Made by a program: the position numbers and the translations under genes
In this document: piece after piece, positions 8,596-16,820 of the stretch
Layout of the letters: each line of letters starts with the position of its first letter
Numbering within the stretch: the first letter of the stretch is position 1
DNA from: Streptomyces vietnamensis
GTDB taxonomy: Bacteria; Actinomycetota; Actinomycetes; Streptomycetales; Streptomycetaceae
Assembly (NCBI RefSeq): GCF_000830005.1
Contig: NZ_CP010407.1
Location: forward strand, 248,001 to 312,000
Direction: 5' to 3'
Length of the DNA: 64,000 nt
Notes under the pieces: model-generated
Seen by the model: only the letters and a program-made list of their open reading frames with translations
Databases searched by the model: none
What the model was told of the DNA's origin: nothing

Positions 8596-8811
8596 GTGAC
8601 CCAAGTGAGTACCCGTACTCAGGTGTCGCCTGCCGGGCTTCTGCATGCTGGGGCGCGAACGCCGGACCGTCTCAGGGAGACATACGCATGGACCATGCCA
8701 TACAGCTGCGCGCAGCCACGCCCGACGATCACGACTGGATCCACGAGCTGCGGCACCGGGTGTACGCGGAGGAGCTGGGCCAGCATCCGGTGCATCCGTC
8801 CGGGCGGTTGA
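8596..8811 (+). CDS. Possible upstream ORF overlapping the aminotransferase start
   Basis: GTG at 8596 has one of the best ribosome binding sites in the window (AAAGGAGG at 8584-8591) and opens a 71-codon frame that overlaps the first 124 bases of the downstream fusion gene. The first 30 residues contain no low-complexity sequence, the rest is a frame-shadow of the next gene. It might be a leader whose translation affects the downstream start. It could equally be a fortuitous frame. Confidence 0.28.
   Translation: MTQVSTRTQVSPAGLLHAGARTPDRLRETYAWTMPYSCAQPRPTITTGSTSCGTGCTRRSWASIRCIRPGG
8606..8621. promoter_or_regulatory. Perfect palindrome TGAGTAC-CC-GTACTCA
   Basis: Two 7-base arms flank CC, 66 bases upstream of the fusion-gene ATG and just inside the upstream ORF. 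The symmetry and two-base centre are those of a dimeric regulator site. I cannot name the regulator from sequence alone. A short RNA hairpin is the alternative reading. Confidence 0.5.
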
Positions 8812-10478
8812 GCGACGGGCTCGACGGCGACAACGTGTATCTCGTGGCCGCGCGTGGGGAGACGCGGATCGGTTTCGTCAGCCTCACTCCGCCGTGGGTC
8901 GGCCGCTACTCCCTCGACAAGTACCTGACGCGCGAGGAGCTGCCGGTCCTGTCGGAAGAGGCGCCGTTCGAGATCCGCGTCCTGACCGTCGAGGAGCGCT
9001 GGCGGTCCACCGTGGCGGCGCCGCTCCTCATGTACGCGGCGCTGCGCTGGGTCGCGGCGCGGGGCGGCCGCCGGGTGGTGGCGATGGGACGCACGGAGCT
9101 GCTTGACATGTATCTCGCCGCCGGGTTGCGGCCGGTGGGGCGGACGGTCCGCTCGGGCGCGGTCTCGTTCGAGGTGCTGAGCGGCTCCGTGGCCGAGCTG
9201 ACGAGGACGGTCCGGGAGCGTCATGGCCGGACCTTGGAGCGGCTGCGGACGGGCCTCGACTGGCGGTTGGACGTGGAGTTCGCGCCGCGCGCGGACGGCT
9301 GCGAGCACGGCGGTGCCTTCTTCTCCGCGATCGGTACGGACTTCCGGACGCTGACCCGCCGTCACGAGGTGGTCGCGGCCGATGTGCTGGACGCCTGGTT
9401 CCCTCCGTCTCCGAAGGTCCGCGCGGTGTTGTCGGAGGATCCGGGATGGGCGGCGCGGACCTCGCCGCCGACGGGCGCGGAAGGGCTGCTCGCGGAGATC
9501 GCCGAAAGCCGTGGTCTGCCGGTGGAGTCGCTGGTCGTCGGGGCGGGTTCGTCCGATCTGATCTTCCGGGCGTTCGGCCGGTGGCTGACGCCGGGGAGCC
9601 GGGTACTGCTCCTCGATCCGAGCTATGGCGAGTACGCCCATGTCACCGAGCGGGTGATCGGCTGCCAGGTGGACCGGCTCCGGCTGCGCCGGGAGGACGG
9701 CTGGCTGCTCGATCCGGCTCGGCTCGCCGCCGCGACCGGGAGCGGGCGGTACGACCTCGTGGTGGTGGTCAATCCGAACAACCCGACCGGCCGCCACGCT
9801 CCCGCCGACGCGCTGCGCGCGGTGATCGAGGCCTCTCCCGCGCGGACCCGCTGGTGGATCGACGAGGCGTATCTGGGCTATGTCGATCCTGCGGAGTCGC
9901 TGGCCGGGCTCGCCTCGGCCGATGCCCGGGTCGTGGTGTGCACGTCGCTGTCGAAGATGTACGCGCTGTCGGGAATGCGGGCCGCGTATCTGGTGGCCGA
10001 CCCGGACACGGCCGGGGAGCTGCGCCGCTGGACGCCGCCGTGGCCCGTGAGCCTGCCGGCCCAGCTGGCCGCCGTGACGGCGCTGCGCGACCCCGGGTAC
10101 TACGCGGAACGCCGGGCGCGTACCGCGGTGCTGCGGCGGGGGCTCGCCGCCGGACTTTCGGAGCTCGACGGCTTCTCCTCGGTCGACGAGGGAGTGGCGA
10201 ACTTCCTCACCGTGACCCTGCCGCCGAGTGGACCGAGCGCGGCCCGGCTCGTGCACGAGTGCCGACGCCACGACGTCTACCTGCGGGACCTGTCGCCGAT
10301 GTCCCCGGCGTACGAGGGACGGACCGTCCGGATCGCCGTCCGCGACACGGCGGAGAACGAGCGGATCGTGGCGGCGTGCCGAAGCGCCCTGGACGCGCTG
10401 CGCGCGCGGGCGACGGTGGCGGTGGCGGCACCGGTCACGGTGGCGGCGGATGTGCCGGGCGGCGGGGGTTCCCGGTGA
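8688..10478 (+). CDS. GNAT/acyl-transferase - PLP aminotransferase fusion
   Basis: 596 residues in two domains. Residues about 1-165 form a GNAT-fold acyltransferase whose start (LRHRVYAEELG, then NVYLVAARGETRIGFVSL) resembles LuxI/FeeM-like N-acyl synthases more than ordinary acetyltransferases. Residues about 210-590 form a fold-type I aminotransferase close to HisC/CobD: VVVVNPNNPTGRH, WWIDEAYLGYVD and the PLP lysine in CTSLSKMYALSGMRAAY. ATG at 8688 follows AGGGAGA. The stop overlaps the next start (GTGA, 10475-10478), coupling it to a CDP-lipid synthase homologue. The fusion suggests one enzyme makes an amino compound and the other acylates it. Substrates are unknown. Confidence 0.87.
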   Translation: MDHAIQLRAATPDDHDWIHELRHRVYAEELGQHPVHPSGRLSDGLDGDNVYLVAARGETRIGFVSLTPPWVGRYSLDKYLTREELPVLSEEAPFEIRVLTVEERWRSTVAAPLLMYAALRWVAARGGRRVVAMGRTELLDMYLAAGLRPVGRTVRSGAVSFEVLSGSVAELTRTVRERHGRTLERLRTGLDWRLDVEFAPRADGCEHGGAFFSAIGTDFRTLTRRHEVVAADVLDAWFPPSPKVRAVLSEDPGWAARTSPPTGAEGLLAEIAESRGLPVESLVVGAGSSDLIFRAFGRWLTPGSRVLLLDPSYGEYAHVTERVIGCQVDRLRLRREDGWLLDPARLAAATGSGRYDLVVVVNPNNPTGRHAPADALRAVIEASPARTRWWIDEAYLGYVDPAESLAGLASADARVVVCTSLSKMYALSGMRAAYLVADPDTAGELRRWTPPWPVSLPAQLAAVTALRDPGYYAERRARTAVLRRGLAAGLSELDGFSSVDEGVANFLTVTLPPSGPSAARLVHECRRHDVYLRDLSPMSPAYEGRTVRIAVRDTAENERIVAACRSALDALRARATVAVAAPVTVAADVPGGGGSR

Positions 10479-11278
10479 CGACGGTCCCCGGTCTCGTGCC
10501 GTACCTCGGCGGAGCACTGGCGATCGGCGGGCTCGCGGTGGCGGCGACCCGGCGGCGTGAGCTGATGGTCCGCTGGTGTGTGTGGGCGCTCGGCGTACCC
10601 GTGGTCACGGGCGCGTTCTGGCTCGGGCCGCCAGGGATCGCGGTGCTCGCGGCCGTGGTCGGGGTGGTCGCGGTGGCGGAGTTCGGCGGGCTGCTGCGGC
10701 TGGGCGCGGTGGACCGGGCGGTGCTCGGCGCAGCGGTCGTCGGGCTCGTCCTGACCGCCTGGCTGGCTCCCGGTGAGGTGCTTCGGGTCGCGGCGGTCGG
10801 GGCGCTCGCGATCGCGGGGGTGCCCCTGCTGTCGGGCGACGCCGAGCACGGGCTCCGCCGCCTGGGGGCGGGCGTGCTCGGGCTCGTGTGGCTGGGTGCC
10901 CTGGCCGGTCTCGTCCCGTCGGGTGCGGTGGGCCTCGTCCTGTTCGTGGCCGTGTCGATCGCCGACATCGTCGCGTACGGGGCCGGTCGCCGTCTCGGCG
11001 GCCCCCGGCTCTCCGCGCTGTCGCCCGCCAAACGGTGGAGCGGCACGCTGGCCGGGGCGGCGGCCGGACTCCTGACGCTCGCCGTGCTGTCGTCCCTGAC
11101 GTGGCAGACGGCGGTGGCCGTGGCGGTCGGCGGGCCGCTCGGCGACCTGCTGGAGTCGATGGTCAAGCGAGGCGCCCGGGTGAAGGACGCCGGTCGTTGG
11201 CTTGCCGGCTCCGGCGGTCTGCTGGACCGTATCGACTCCCTCCTCGTCGCCCTGGCGGTGCTGCTGGTGCTGAGCTAG
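10475..11278 (+). CDS. Phosphatidate cytidylyltransferase-like (CdsA family) membrane protein
   Basis: 267 residues with about seven hydrophobic segments and the CdsA signature near the C-terminus: SPAKRWSGTLAG followed by LGDLLESMVKRGARVKD and GGLLDRIDSL. Enzymes of this family activate phosphatidic acid (or a related lipid phosphate) with CTP to a CDP-lipid in the cytoplasmic membrane. GTG at 10475 overlaps the aminotransferase stop and has GGGGG upstream. The housekeeping CdsA would lie elsewhere with other lipid genes, so a copy coupled to an acyltransferase-aminotransferase suggests a dedicated headgroup or lipid-linked product. That role is inference. Confidence 0.85.
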   Translation: MTTVPGLVPYLGGALAIGGLAVAATRRRELMVRWCVWALGVPVVTGAFWLGPPGIAVLAAVVGVVAVAEFGGLLRLGAVDRAVLGAAVVGLVLTAWLAPGEVLRVAAVGALAIAGVPLLSGDAEHGLRRLGAGVLGLVWLGALAGLVPSGAVGLVLFVAVSIADIVAYGAGRRLGGPRLSALSPAKRWSGTLAGAAAGLLTLAVLSSLTWQTAVAVAVGGPLGDLLESMVKRGARVKDAGRWLAGSGGLLDRIDSLLVALAVLLVLS

Positions 11279-11317
11279 CCACCCGAGTGTCGAGCACCGG
11301 ATCGCCGGTCGTCGACG

Positions 11318-12865
11318 TCAGCTGCGCCACCGAGCGAGGTAGACCCCGGTGCCGGTGCTCACTCCGTTGGCCGCGCCGGGCAGGTAGTTGGCGACGAGGT
11401 CCCGGCGCGGGTATCCGGCGGGCAGGTCGAGCTCCTCGAACAAGGCGGGTACGCGAACGATGTGACGTCTCATCAGTCCTGTTTCCTCGCGCAGGGTGCG
11501 CAGAGCGGAGTCGATGCCCTGCCGGGCGATCTCGGTGCCGCGGGTCAGCGCGGGGTCGCGCAGGGCGCCCGCGACGGTGAGGCCGGGCTTCGCGGTGTCC
11601 TGCGGCGCGATCCCGCGGACCAGAGGCTCGCCGCCCCGGCCCTGCTCCACGAGGTCTGCCAGGAGTTTCCGCCCAGGTCGGGGTCGGCGACGACGGCCAC
11701 CCAGCCCCGGTCGTTCCGGGCCGGGACGAAGGACAGGAACTCGTCGATGTGCCCGACCCCCAGCCAACTGGTGTCGAGGGCCATCGGCTGCTGGTACCCC
11801 TGCGCCGCGAGCATCCGGGTGAAGGAGGCGTCCGGGGACTCCTTGCCGCCCGTCCCGCCGTAGACCACCCGGCCCACCGGATAGCGCCGGCCCCGCCAGG
11901 TGTACGGCGGAAGGGTGCCGAAGTTCCCGGTGGAGCTGAACGAACCGTAGTACCGGCTGTCGTCCCCGCCGACGCGCGTGGCGTCGTACTCCTGTATCAC
12001 TCCCGTACCGGGGCCTCGGAGCAGCGGGAACGCGCTCCGTGAGGCGTCCCGGAGGGGGAAGGCGGGGGTGGCCGTGCCGGGCATCACGTCCGCGGACCGC
12101 ACGAGGACGGTGACCCGGTGCTCCCTGCCGCGCGGCGCGGGGATGGACGCGTAGGCGGTCTTGAAGAGGTCCTGCATCCAGACGTCCCCGCCGGTGGGGT
12201 AGTTGTACAGCGGTGCGGGCAGCCCGGCCCGGTCGAGTCCGCGGCGCAGATCGCGGCGGAACGCGGCTTCCGCCGAGTCGTACGCCGTGGCGCAGTTCGT
12301 CGGCGGTCAGCCGGTCCTCGGGCCTCAGCAGGACCATGCGGCCATGACGCCGGGCGAAGATCCGGACGTACGTCCGGGAGGCCGGGTCGGCGGCGACGGT
12401 GGCCGTGGTGCCGGCGGTGACACGCGTGGCGGTGATGTGCGCCGGCGCGAGGTCGGCGAGGTCGGCGGCACCATTGACGACGGTGTCCTTGGCGTCACCG
12501 CAGTCCGCCAGCCGCTCGTCGGGCAGGCGTTCGCCTCCGGGGCCTGCGGTGGGGCAGCGTCGCTGGTCGTCATCCACGTTGGGCAGCATCAGCGCGCCGC
12601 GGTCCTGGGCCCACGCGCCCTTGCCGGCGTCGTCGGCCGGGGTGACCAGACCGTCCCGGTCGGCATCCACGCGGATCACCGGCCGTGGCGGCGCGGCATG
12701 GGCCGCTTGGGCCGGGAGCGCCCCGGTCGCGATCGTGAGAAGGGCCGACCCCAGCACCCCTGCGCTCCCGGAGGTCCGGCGGGAACGCGGGTGCCCGGGG
12801 GTACGGGGGCGGAGGCGGGTCGGGGAGGCGGCGGCCGAGAAGGCCAACGGTGTCTCGTCGTCCAT
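11318..12865 (-). pseudogene. Decayed secreted protein-arginine deiminase
   Basis: ATG at 12865 starts a protein with a twin-arginine-rich signal region (SRRTSGSAGVLGSALL ... AQAAHA) and an EF-hand-like DADRDGLVTPADD. The deiminase domain follows in pieces: frame 1 to about 12290, frame 2 from there (TAYDSAEAAFRRDL ... MQDLFKTAY ... GHIDEFLSFVPARN) to about 11675, then frame 1 again (RKLLADLVEQG). Each break fits one lost base, the second within a GGGC(C)GG run. The active-site His-x-Asp (GHIDEF) is present but the frame stops at 11318 before the region where PAD enzymes carry the catalytic cysteine. So it is frameshifted twice and 3' truncated. Confidence 0.78.
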
Positions 12866-13075
12866 GGCCCCACCCTCGTCCACGGCCGCGCAGGGGACAT
12901 CCACCCGATGGCTGGTCCCCCGCCCAGAAGGCAGCGACCCCCTCCATACTTTCGGCGGGGCGGCCGTACTCCACTCCGTCTCCTGGTCGCCCTCGTCCCG
13001 ACACGACCCGCCTGTTCCACCGGGACCTTCCCTCCGCCGCGTACGTGGAGGTCGGTTCCTTGGCATCATGGAGCC

Positions 13076-13474
13076 GTGAACGCCGATGACCCGCTTCTCC
13101 GTCCCCTGCTGGTGGTGGACGGAGCCAACGTCGTGGGATCGGTGCCGGACGGCTGGTGGCGCGACCGGCGCGGAGCCGCCGAGCGGCTGCGTGACCGGCT
13201 CGCCGCGACCGGAGGACCGGCCGACGGCCCGTACCCGCGGCCGTACGAGATCGTCCTGGTCGTCGAGGGCGGCGCCCGGGGCGTCGCCTCGGTGCCCGGC
13301 GTGCGGGTCGAGGAAGCTCCCGGCAGCGGCGACGACCTGATCGCCGAACTGGCCCGGAACGCGAACGGCCGGCCGTGTCTGGTGGTCACGGCCGACCGCG
13401 AGCTACGCCGGCGGGTGACACAGGAAGGCGCCCGCTGTGCGGGCCCCCGCAGCATTCTCCAACCGCCCGCGTAG
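13076..13474 (+). CDS. NYN-domain (PIN-like) protein, putative RNase
   Basis: 132 residues forming a compact NYN domain: first acidic strand LLVVDGANVVGS, central SGDDLIAELAR, and C-terminal VVTADRELRRRV. The three Asp positions match the metal-binding acids of PIN/NYN nucleases, which cut RNA. GTG at 13076 follows TGGAG. The gene stands alone, divergent from the deiminase pseudogene. Close relatives are widespread single-copy genes in Streptomyces with no assigned pathway. Confidence 0.8.
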   Translation: MNADDPLLRPLLVVDGANVVGSVPDGWWRDRRGAAERLRDRLAATGGPADGPYPRPYEIVLVVEGGARGVASVPGVRVEEAPGSGDDLIAELARNANGRPCLVVTADRELRRRVTQEGARCAGPRSILQPPA

Positions 13475-13551
13475 GAAAGCGAAGGCGCACGTCACGGCTC
13501 GTCGCCCCCGGCCGGGCCGACGCTCTCCGCCGTTACCCGCCCTTGCTGGGA

Positions 13552-14013
13552 TCAGTGGGTTTCCAGCGGATCGGCCCGACCGAGCACTTCCGCGAGCGGG
13601 GTGCCGGTCCGAGCGGCGACGATGCGGCGGGCGCGCAACTGGGCACGGGTACGGGGGCGGAACTTCGGCTCCCGCCCGCAACCACAGGTTTCGAAGCCTT
13701 CGTAACGCAGCCCGGCGCCCAGGACCGCCGCGACCACCGACCACGCCTTTCGGTTGCTGCGGCGGGGTGCCGCGAAGTCGTGTCCCGCACACAGCAGCGG
13801 CCCGGCGCAGCGCGGGCACGTGTGTCCGGCATCGCGGGGATGCCGTTTGAAGCTGATCCGGCACGATACGCACGCGTAGTGCAGCTTGTAGTGGACGAAG
13901 GCGTAGGTGCACACGCATGGACCGTATCGGCGGCGCTTCGTTGTGGGCCAGTGCTCGGCAGCAGTGCGGTGTCCGGACCGGCCAGAGCCGTCGTCGAGCA
14001 GCCGCGCCCTCAC
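13552..14013 (-). CDS. Hypothetical zinc-ribbon protein
   Basis: Up to 153 residues. The core is a Cys-rich module: YACVSCRISFKR, then HTCPRCAGPLLCAGHDF, then ETCGCGREPKF, giving three CxxC/CxC pairs that could bind zinc. The C-terminus is basic (RTRAQLRARR). The start is unsure: GTG at 14013 gives the longest form, but GTG at 13914 (CTYAFVHYKLHY) fits the conserved part better. No clear ribosome binding site supports either. A zinc-ribbon protein of this pattern may bind RNA or DNA. The function is not known. Confidence 0.65.
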   Translation of the reverse strand: MRARLLDDGSGRSGHRTAAEHWPTTKRRRYGPCVCTYAFVHYKLHYACVSCRISFKRHPRDAGHTCPRCAGPLLCAGHDFAAPRRSNRKAWSVVAAVLGAGLRYEGFETCGCGREPKFRPRTRAQLRARRIVAARTGTPLAEVLGRADPLETH

Positions 14014-14057
14014 GCAGCCGACGCCGAAGCCGGTCCTCCGAACTCCCGGAACTCTCA

Positions 14058-14623
14058 GTGACGAACCGTTATCGAGGTGTCACCCGTGTCGTTCTCTGGG
14101 ACGGCCTCCGGCCGGAGGACTCCGTGGCGTACGACGTGCCCCTGGTCCATCCGGAGGGCGACAACCTCCCCTGGACCCACCTGATCGCGGCCCTCCGGCA
14201 GGCCCTCGTCCATCCCCCCCCGTCCCCGCCGGCGCCGACCCCCTGGGCATCCCCCTCGCCGATGCCCGCCGACACATGCTCGACGCCCTCGACCACGTCA
14301 CGTTCGAGCTCGGCGACGCACTCCGCGCGGCCGCCTCCATGCTCTGGCCCCAGGACGATCCGGAGGACGGCAGCCGCCTGCGGCCGGACGGTTTCCTGCT
14401 GCGGGACCCCGCCACCGCGCGCCTGTACGTCACCGCACCCGGCACCGCAGGCTCCGTCGGGCCCGATGTCTCCCTCCACGACGAGAACGGCCGCGTACGC
14501 GCCGGCAACACCGCCCTCATGGCCGCACTGCCCTCACTCGTCCCCGACGGACTCGACAGCGACCGCTCCCCCGCCCAGGACCCCTACGCCCCCGCAGGCG
14601 TCCACGACTTCACCCACTGGTAG
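14058..14623 (+). pseudogene. Hypothetical gene frameshifted in an 8-C tract
   Basis: GTG at 14058 opens TNRYRGVTRVVLWDG and runs to ALRQALVHPP. There the eight-cytosine run at 14214-14221 shifts the frame, and coding resumes one frame over as PVPAGADPLGIPLADARR through GVHDFTHW, stopping at 14623. Both halves are typical globular protein with no recognised domain. A single C more or fewer would give one protein of about 188 residues. Homopolymer error or genuine slippage are both possible. Confidence 0.6.
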
Positions 14624-14792
14624 GGCACCCTCTGGACGGGACGCCCCTGCAAAGACACGGACGCCTGTCCGGCGGCCGGGCCGACACTCTCCATCGACGC
14701 CCCGGCAGCGACGAAGCCGAGCGTGCCGCCGGAGTTGCCGGGCTGCCACGGGACGGCGGGAACGGTGAAGCCACCAACCCGGCCGGGGCCGG

Positions 14793-14985
14793 TCACCGGA
14801 TGCCCAACAGACTCAGGACGGCCTGTTCGTGGACGGTGTGGACGGTGGGGAGTTCGGCCGGCGACGCGCGCCCGTCGATGCCGTGCAGACCCTCGTACGG
14901 AACGCCGAACCCGACGGTGGCGGGGGTCCCGTGGCCGACGAGGAGGTTGCCGATGTCCGACGGGCCCGCCGTCTTCGCCCGGGGG
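14793..14985 (-). pseudogene. C-terminal fragment of a peptidase-like enzyme
   Basis: The minus strand encodes GPSDIGNLLVGHGTPATVG and FGVPYEGLHGIDGRA, ending ELPTVHTVHEQAVLSLLGIR and a stop at 14793-14795. This resembles the tail of M20-type dipeptidases, where a Gly-rich strand and a substrate-binding histidine precede the last helix. Nothing upstream continues it: the preceding sequence loses frame and has no start. The 14624-15076 interval otherwise holds no gene I can support. Confidence 0.4.
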
Positions 14986-15076
14986 GATTCCCTGGTTCCG
15001 GGGTGGGGTCGGCCCCACCCCGGCCGGGGGGACCATCGGATGTCCCGGTGATCAACGGCTCCGTAGCGTCGTCGTC

Positions 15077-16339
15077 ATGACCCACACCACGACCCGCACC
15101 CGCTTCCGACAGGCCATGCGGCGCAGGCGAGTACGCCAGTCCCTGGCCGCCGCGACCGCCGTCGTCCTCGCCGCCCTTGCCGCCGCCCCGGCGGTCGCGG
15201 CGTCCGAACCCCGCCCGGCCCGGCAGAGCACGGGGCGCGGGGCCCTTCTCGGTGTCACTCCCGTCGCCGACCTGAGCCGGGCCGAGGTCGCCGCGTTCCT
15301 CAAGGGCGCCGACATCGACCCGGCGACCGTGCGCCACGGTGTGCGCGGCTACCGCCTCACGTACCGGACCTTGACGCCTCGGGGCGAACCGACCACCGCC
15401 ACCGGCCTGTTGGTGCTCCCCAAGGGTGGCGAGCGCCGGCTCGACCTGGTGGCCGACACGCACGGCACGATGGTCCACCGCGACTACGCGCCGTCCGTCG
15501 CCGAGGACTTCGGGCTGTACGCGCCCTATCTGCACGCCGCCGCGGGCCGCGCCGTCGCCGCACCCGACTACCTCGGGCTCGGCAAGGGCCCCGGCCTCCA
15601 CCCCTACATGGACACCGCCTCCTCCGTCTCCGCCTCGCTCGACATGCTGCGGGCCTCCCGCACCGCCGCGCGTGCGCTCGGCAGGCCGCTCACCGGAGAC
15701 GTGTACGGCACCGGGTTCTCACAAGGCGGCCAGGTCGCCATGGCGTTGGGCCGCGAGCTGGCGCGGGGCGCGGACCGGCACTTCCGGCTGCGGGCGCTCG
15801 CGCCGGTCGCCGGACCGTACGACTTGCAGGGCGCCGAGATCCCCGCCCTGCTCGACGGCCGCGTCAACGACATCAGCGGTGTCTTCTACATGTCGTACTT
15901 CCTCACCGCGCAGAACCGGCTGCACCCCGTCTACGACAACCCGGCCGAGGCCTTCCGGCAGCCGTACGCGGGATACGTGGAGGAACTCTTCGACACCCGG
16001 CACACCGAGGAGGACATCGTCACGAAGCTGCCCGGCTCGGTGAAGGAGCTGCTGACCGACGGCTTCTACGAGCGGCTGCGGCACCCGGACGGCGGCCTGC
16101 TGGCCGCGCTCGAGGCGCAGGACGGGACCTGCGACTGGAAGCCCGACGTGCCCGTACGGCTGCACGGCGCGGCCGGCGACACGGACGTGCCGATCGCCAA
16201 CTCCATCAGCTGCGCGGCTGATCTGGCCCGCAACGGTGTGACGGCCCCCGTGGTCGACCACGGAAAGGCCGACCACAACGGGTCCTTCAAGCTGGCGGGG
16301 CCCCAGATCGTGCGCTGGTTCGACACGCTCGCGCCTTAG
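15077..16339 (+). CDS. Secreted alpha/beta-hydrolase, lipase/esterase-like
   Basis: 420 residues. Residues 1-45 form a signal peptide with a basic start (RRRRVRQSLAAATAVVL) and an AVAASEP cleavage region. The mature enzyme has the nucleophile elbow GTGFSQGG, a preceding oxyanion-type strand (LVADTHGTMVH), an acid candidate in AAGDTDVPI and a late His in DHGKADHNGS. The arrangement resembles secretory lipases and large bacterial alpha/beta hydrolases. ATG at 15077. A longer in-frame reading upstream has no coding character. Monocistronic, followed by IS5 debris. Substrate unknown. Confidence 0.84.
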   Translation: MTHTTTRTRFRQAMRRRRVRQSLAAATAVVLAALAAAPAVAASEPRPARQSTGRGALLGVTPVADLSRAEVAAFLKGADIDPATVRHGVRGYRLTYRTLTPRGEPTTATGLLVLPKGGERRLDLVADTHGTMVHRDYAPSVAEDFGLYAPYLHAAAGRAVAAPDYLGLGKGPGLHPYMDTASSVSASLDMLRASRTAARALGRPLTGDVYGTGFSQGGQVAMALGRELARGADRHFRLRALAPVAGPYDLQGAEIPALLDGRVNDISGVFYMSYFLTAQNRLHPVYDNPAEAFRQPYAGYVEELFDTRHTEEDIVTKLPGSVKELLTDGFYERLRHPDGGLLAALEAQDGTCDWKPDVPVRLHGAAGDTDVPIANSISCAADLARNGVTAPVVDHGKADHNGSFKLAGPQIVRWFDTLAP

Positions 16340-16354
16340 GGACTGCCAGGTCGA

Positions 16355-16590
16355 TCACGTTCGGAGCCAGATGGTGAGGGCTGCTGCGGCTGCGGTGCCG
16401 AGGCAGACGCAGCGGCGCTTGTCGTAGCGGGTGGCTACCGCTCGGTGCTGCTTGAGCCGATTGACGGCTCGCTCGACGGTGCTGCGTTTCTTGTACCGCT
16501 GTTCGTCGAAGCCGGGTGGCCGCCCGCCGCATGCTGATGCGCCCGCACGGCGGTGGAGTCGACCGAGACGTCCCGGTCGATGGAGCGGCG
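16355..16590 (-). mobile_element. IS5-family transposase remnant
   Basis: Minus-strand fragments read RDVSVDSTAVRAHQHAAGG and, after a deletion and frame change, GFDEQRYKKRSTVERAVNR and LKQHRAVATRYDKR with a stop at 16355. These are the second-acid region and the C-terminal YxxR...E block of IS5-group DDE transposases. The middle of the gene and the N-terminus are gone and no terminal inverted repeats are seen. A minus-strand open stretch at about 16600-16810 has protein-like composition but no start. Confidence 0.72.
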
Positions 16591-16820
16591 GCAGGAGGCG
16601 GGCGTAGACGCCGAGGATCGCGTCGGGCCGGGTGGTGTCGACGGCGCCGGGCCGGATCAGGGTGACCCTCGGGTCGGGAGACCCGGTGAGGTGGCGGCTC
16701 GCAAGGGTGACGGCCGCACCCGAGAGGCCGGTCAGGTCGGGCAGGGACCCGGAGGCAAGGGCGCCGTACCCGGCGACGAGGATGCTCGTCGCCGGTCGGG
16801 CGGCCCGTAAGGGGCGGGGA

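Noticed and set aside
16600..16815. Protein-like minus-strand stretch after galE (VTLIRPGAVDTTRPDAILG)
   Set aside because: No usable start codon and no continuous homology I can name. Kept only as a remark under the transposase remnant.
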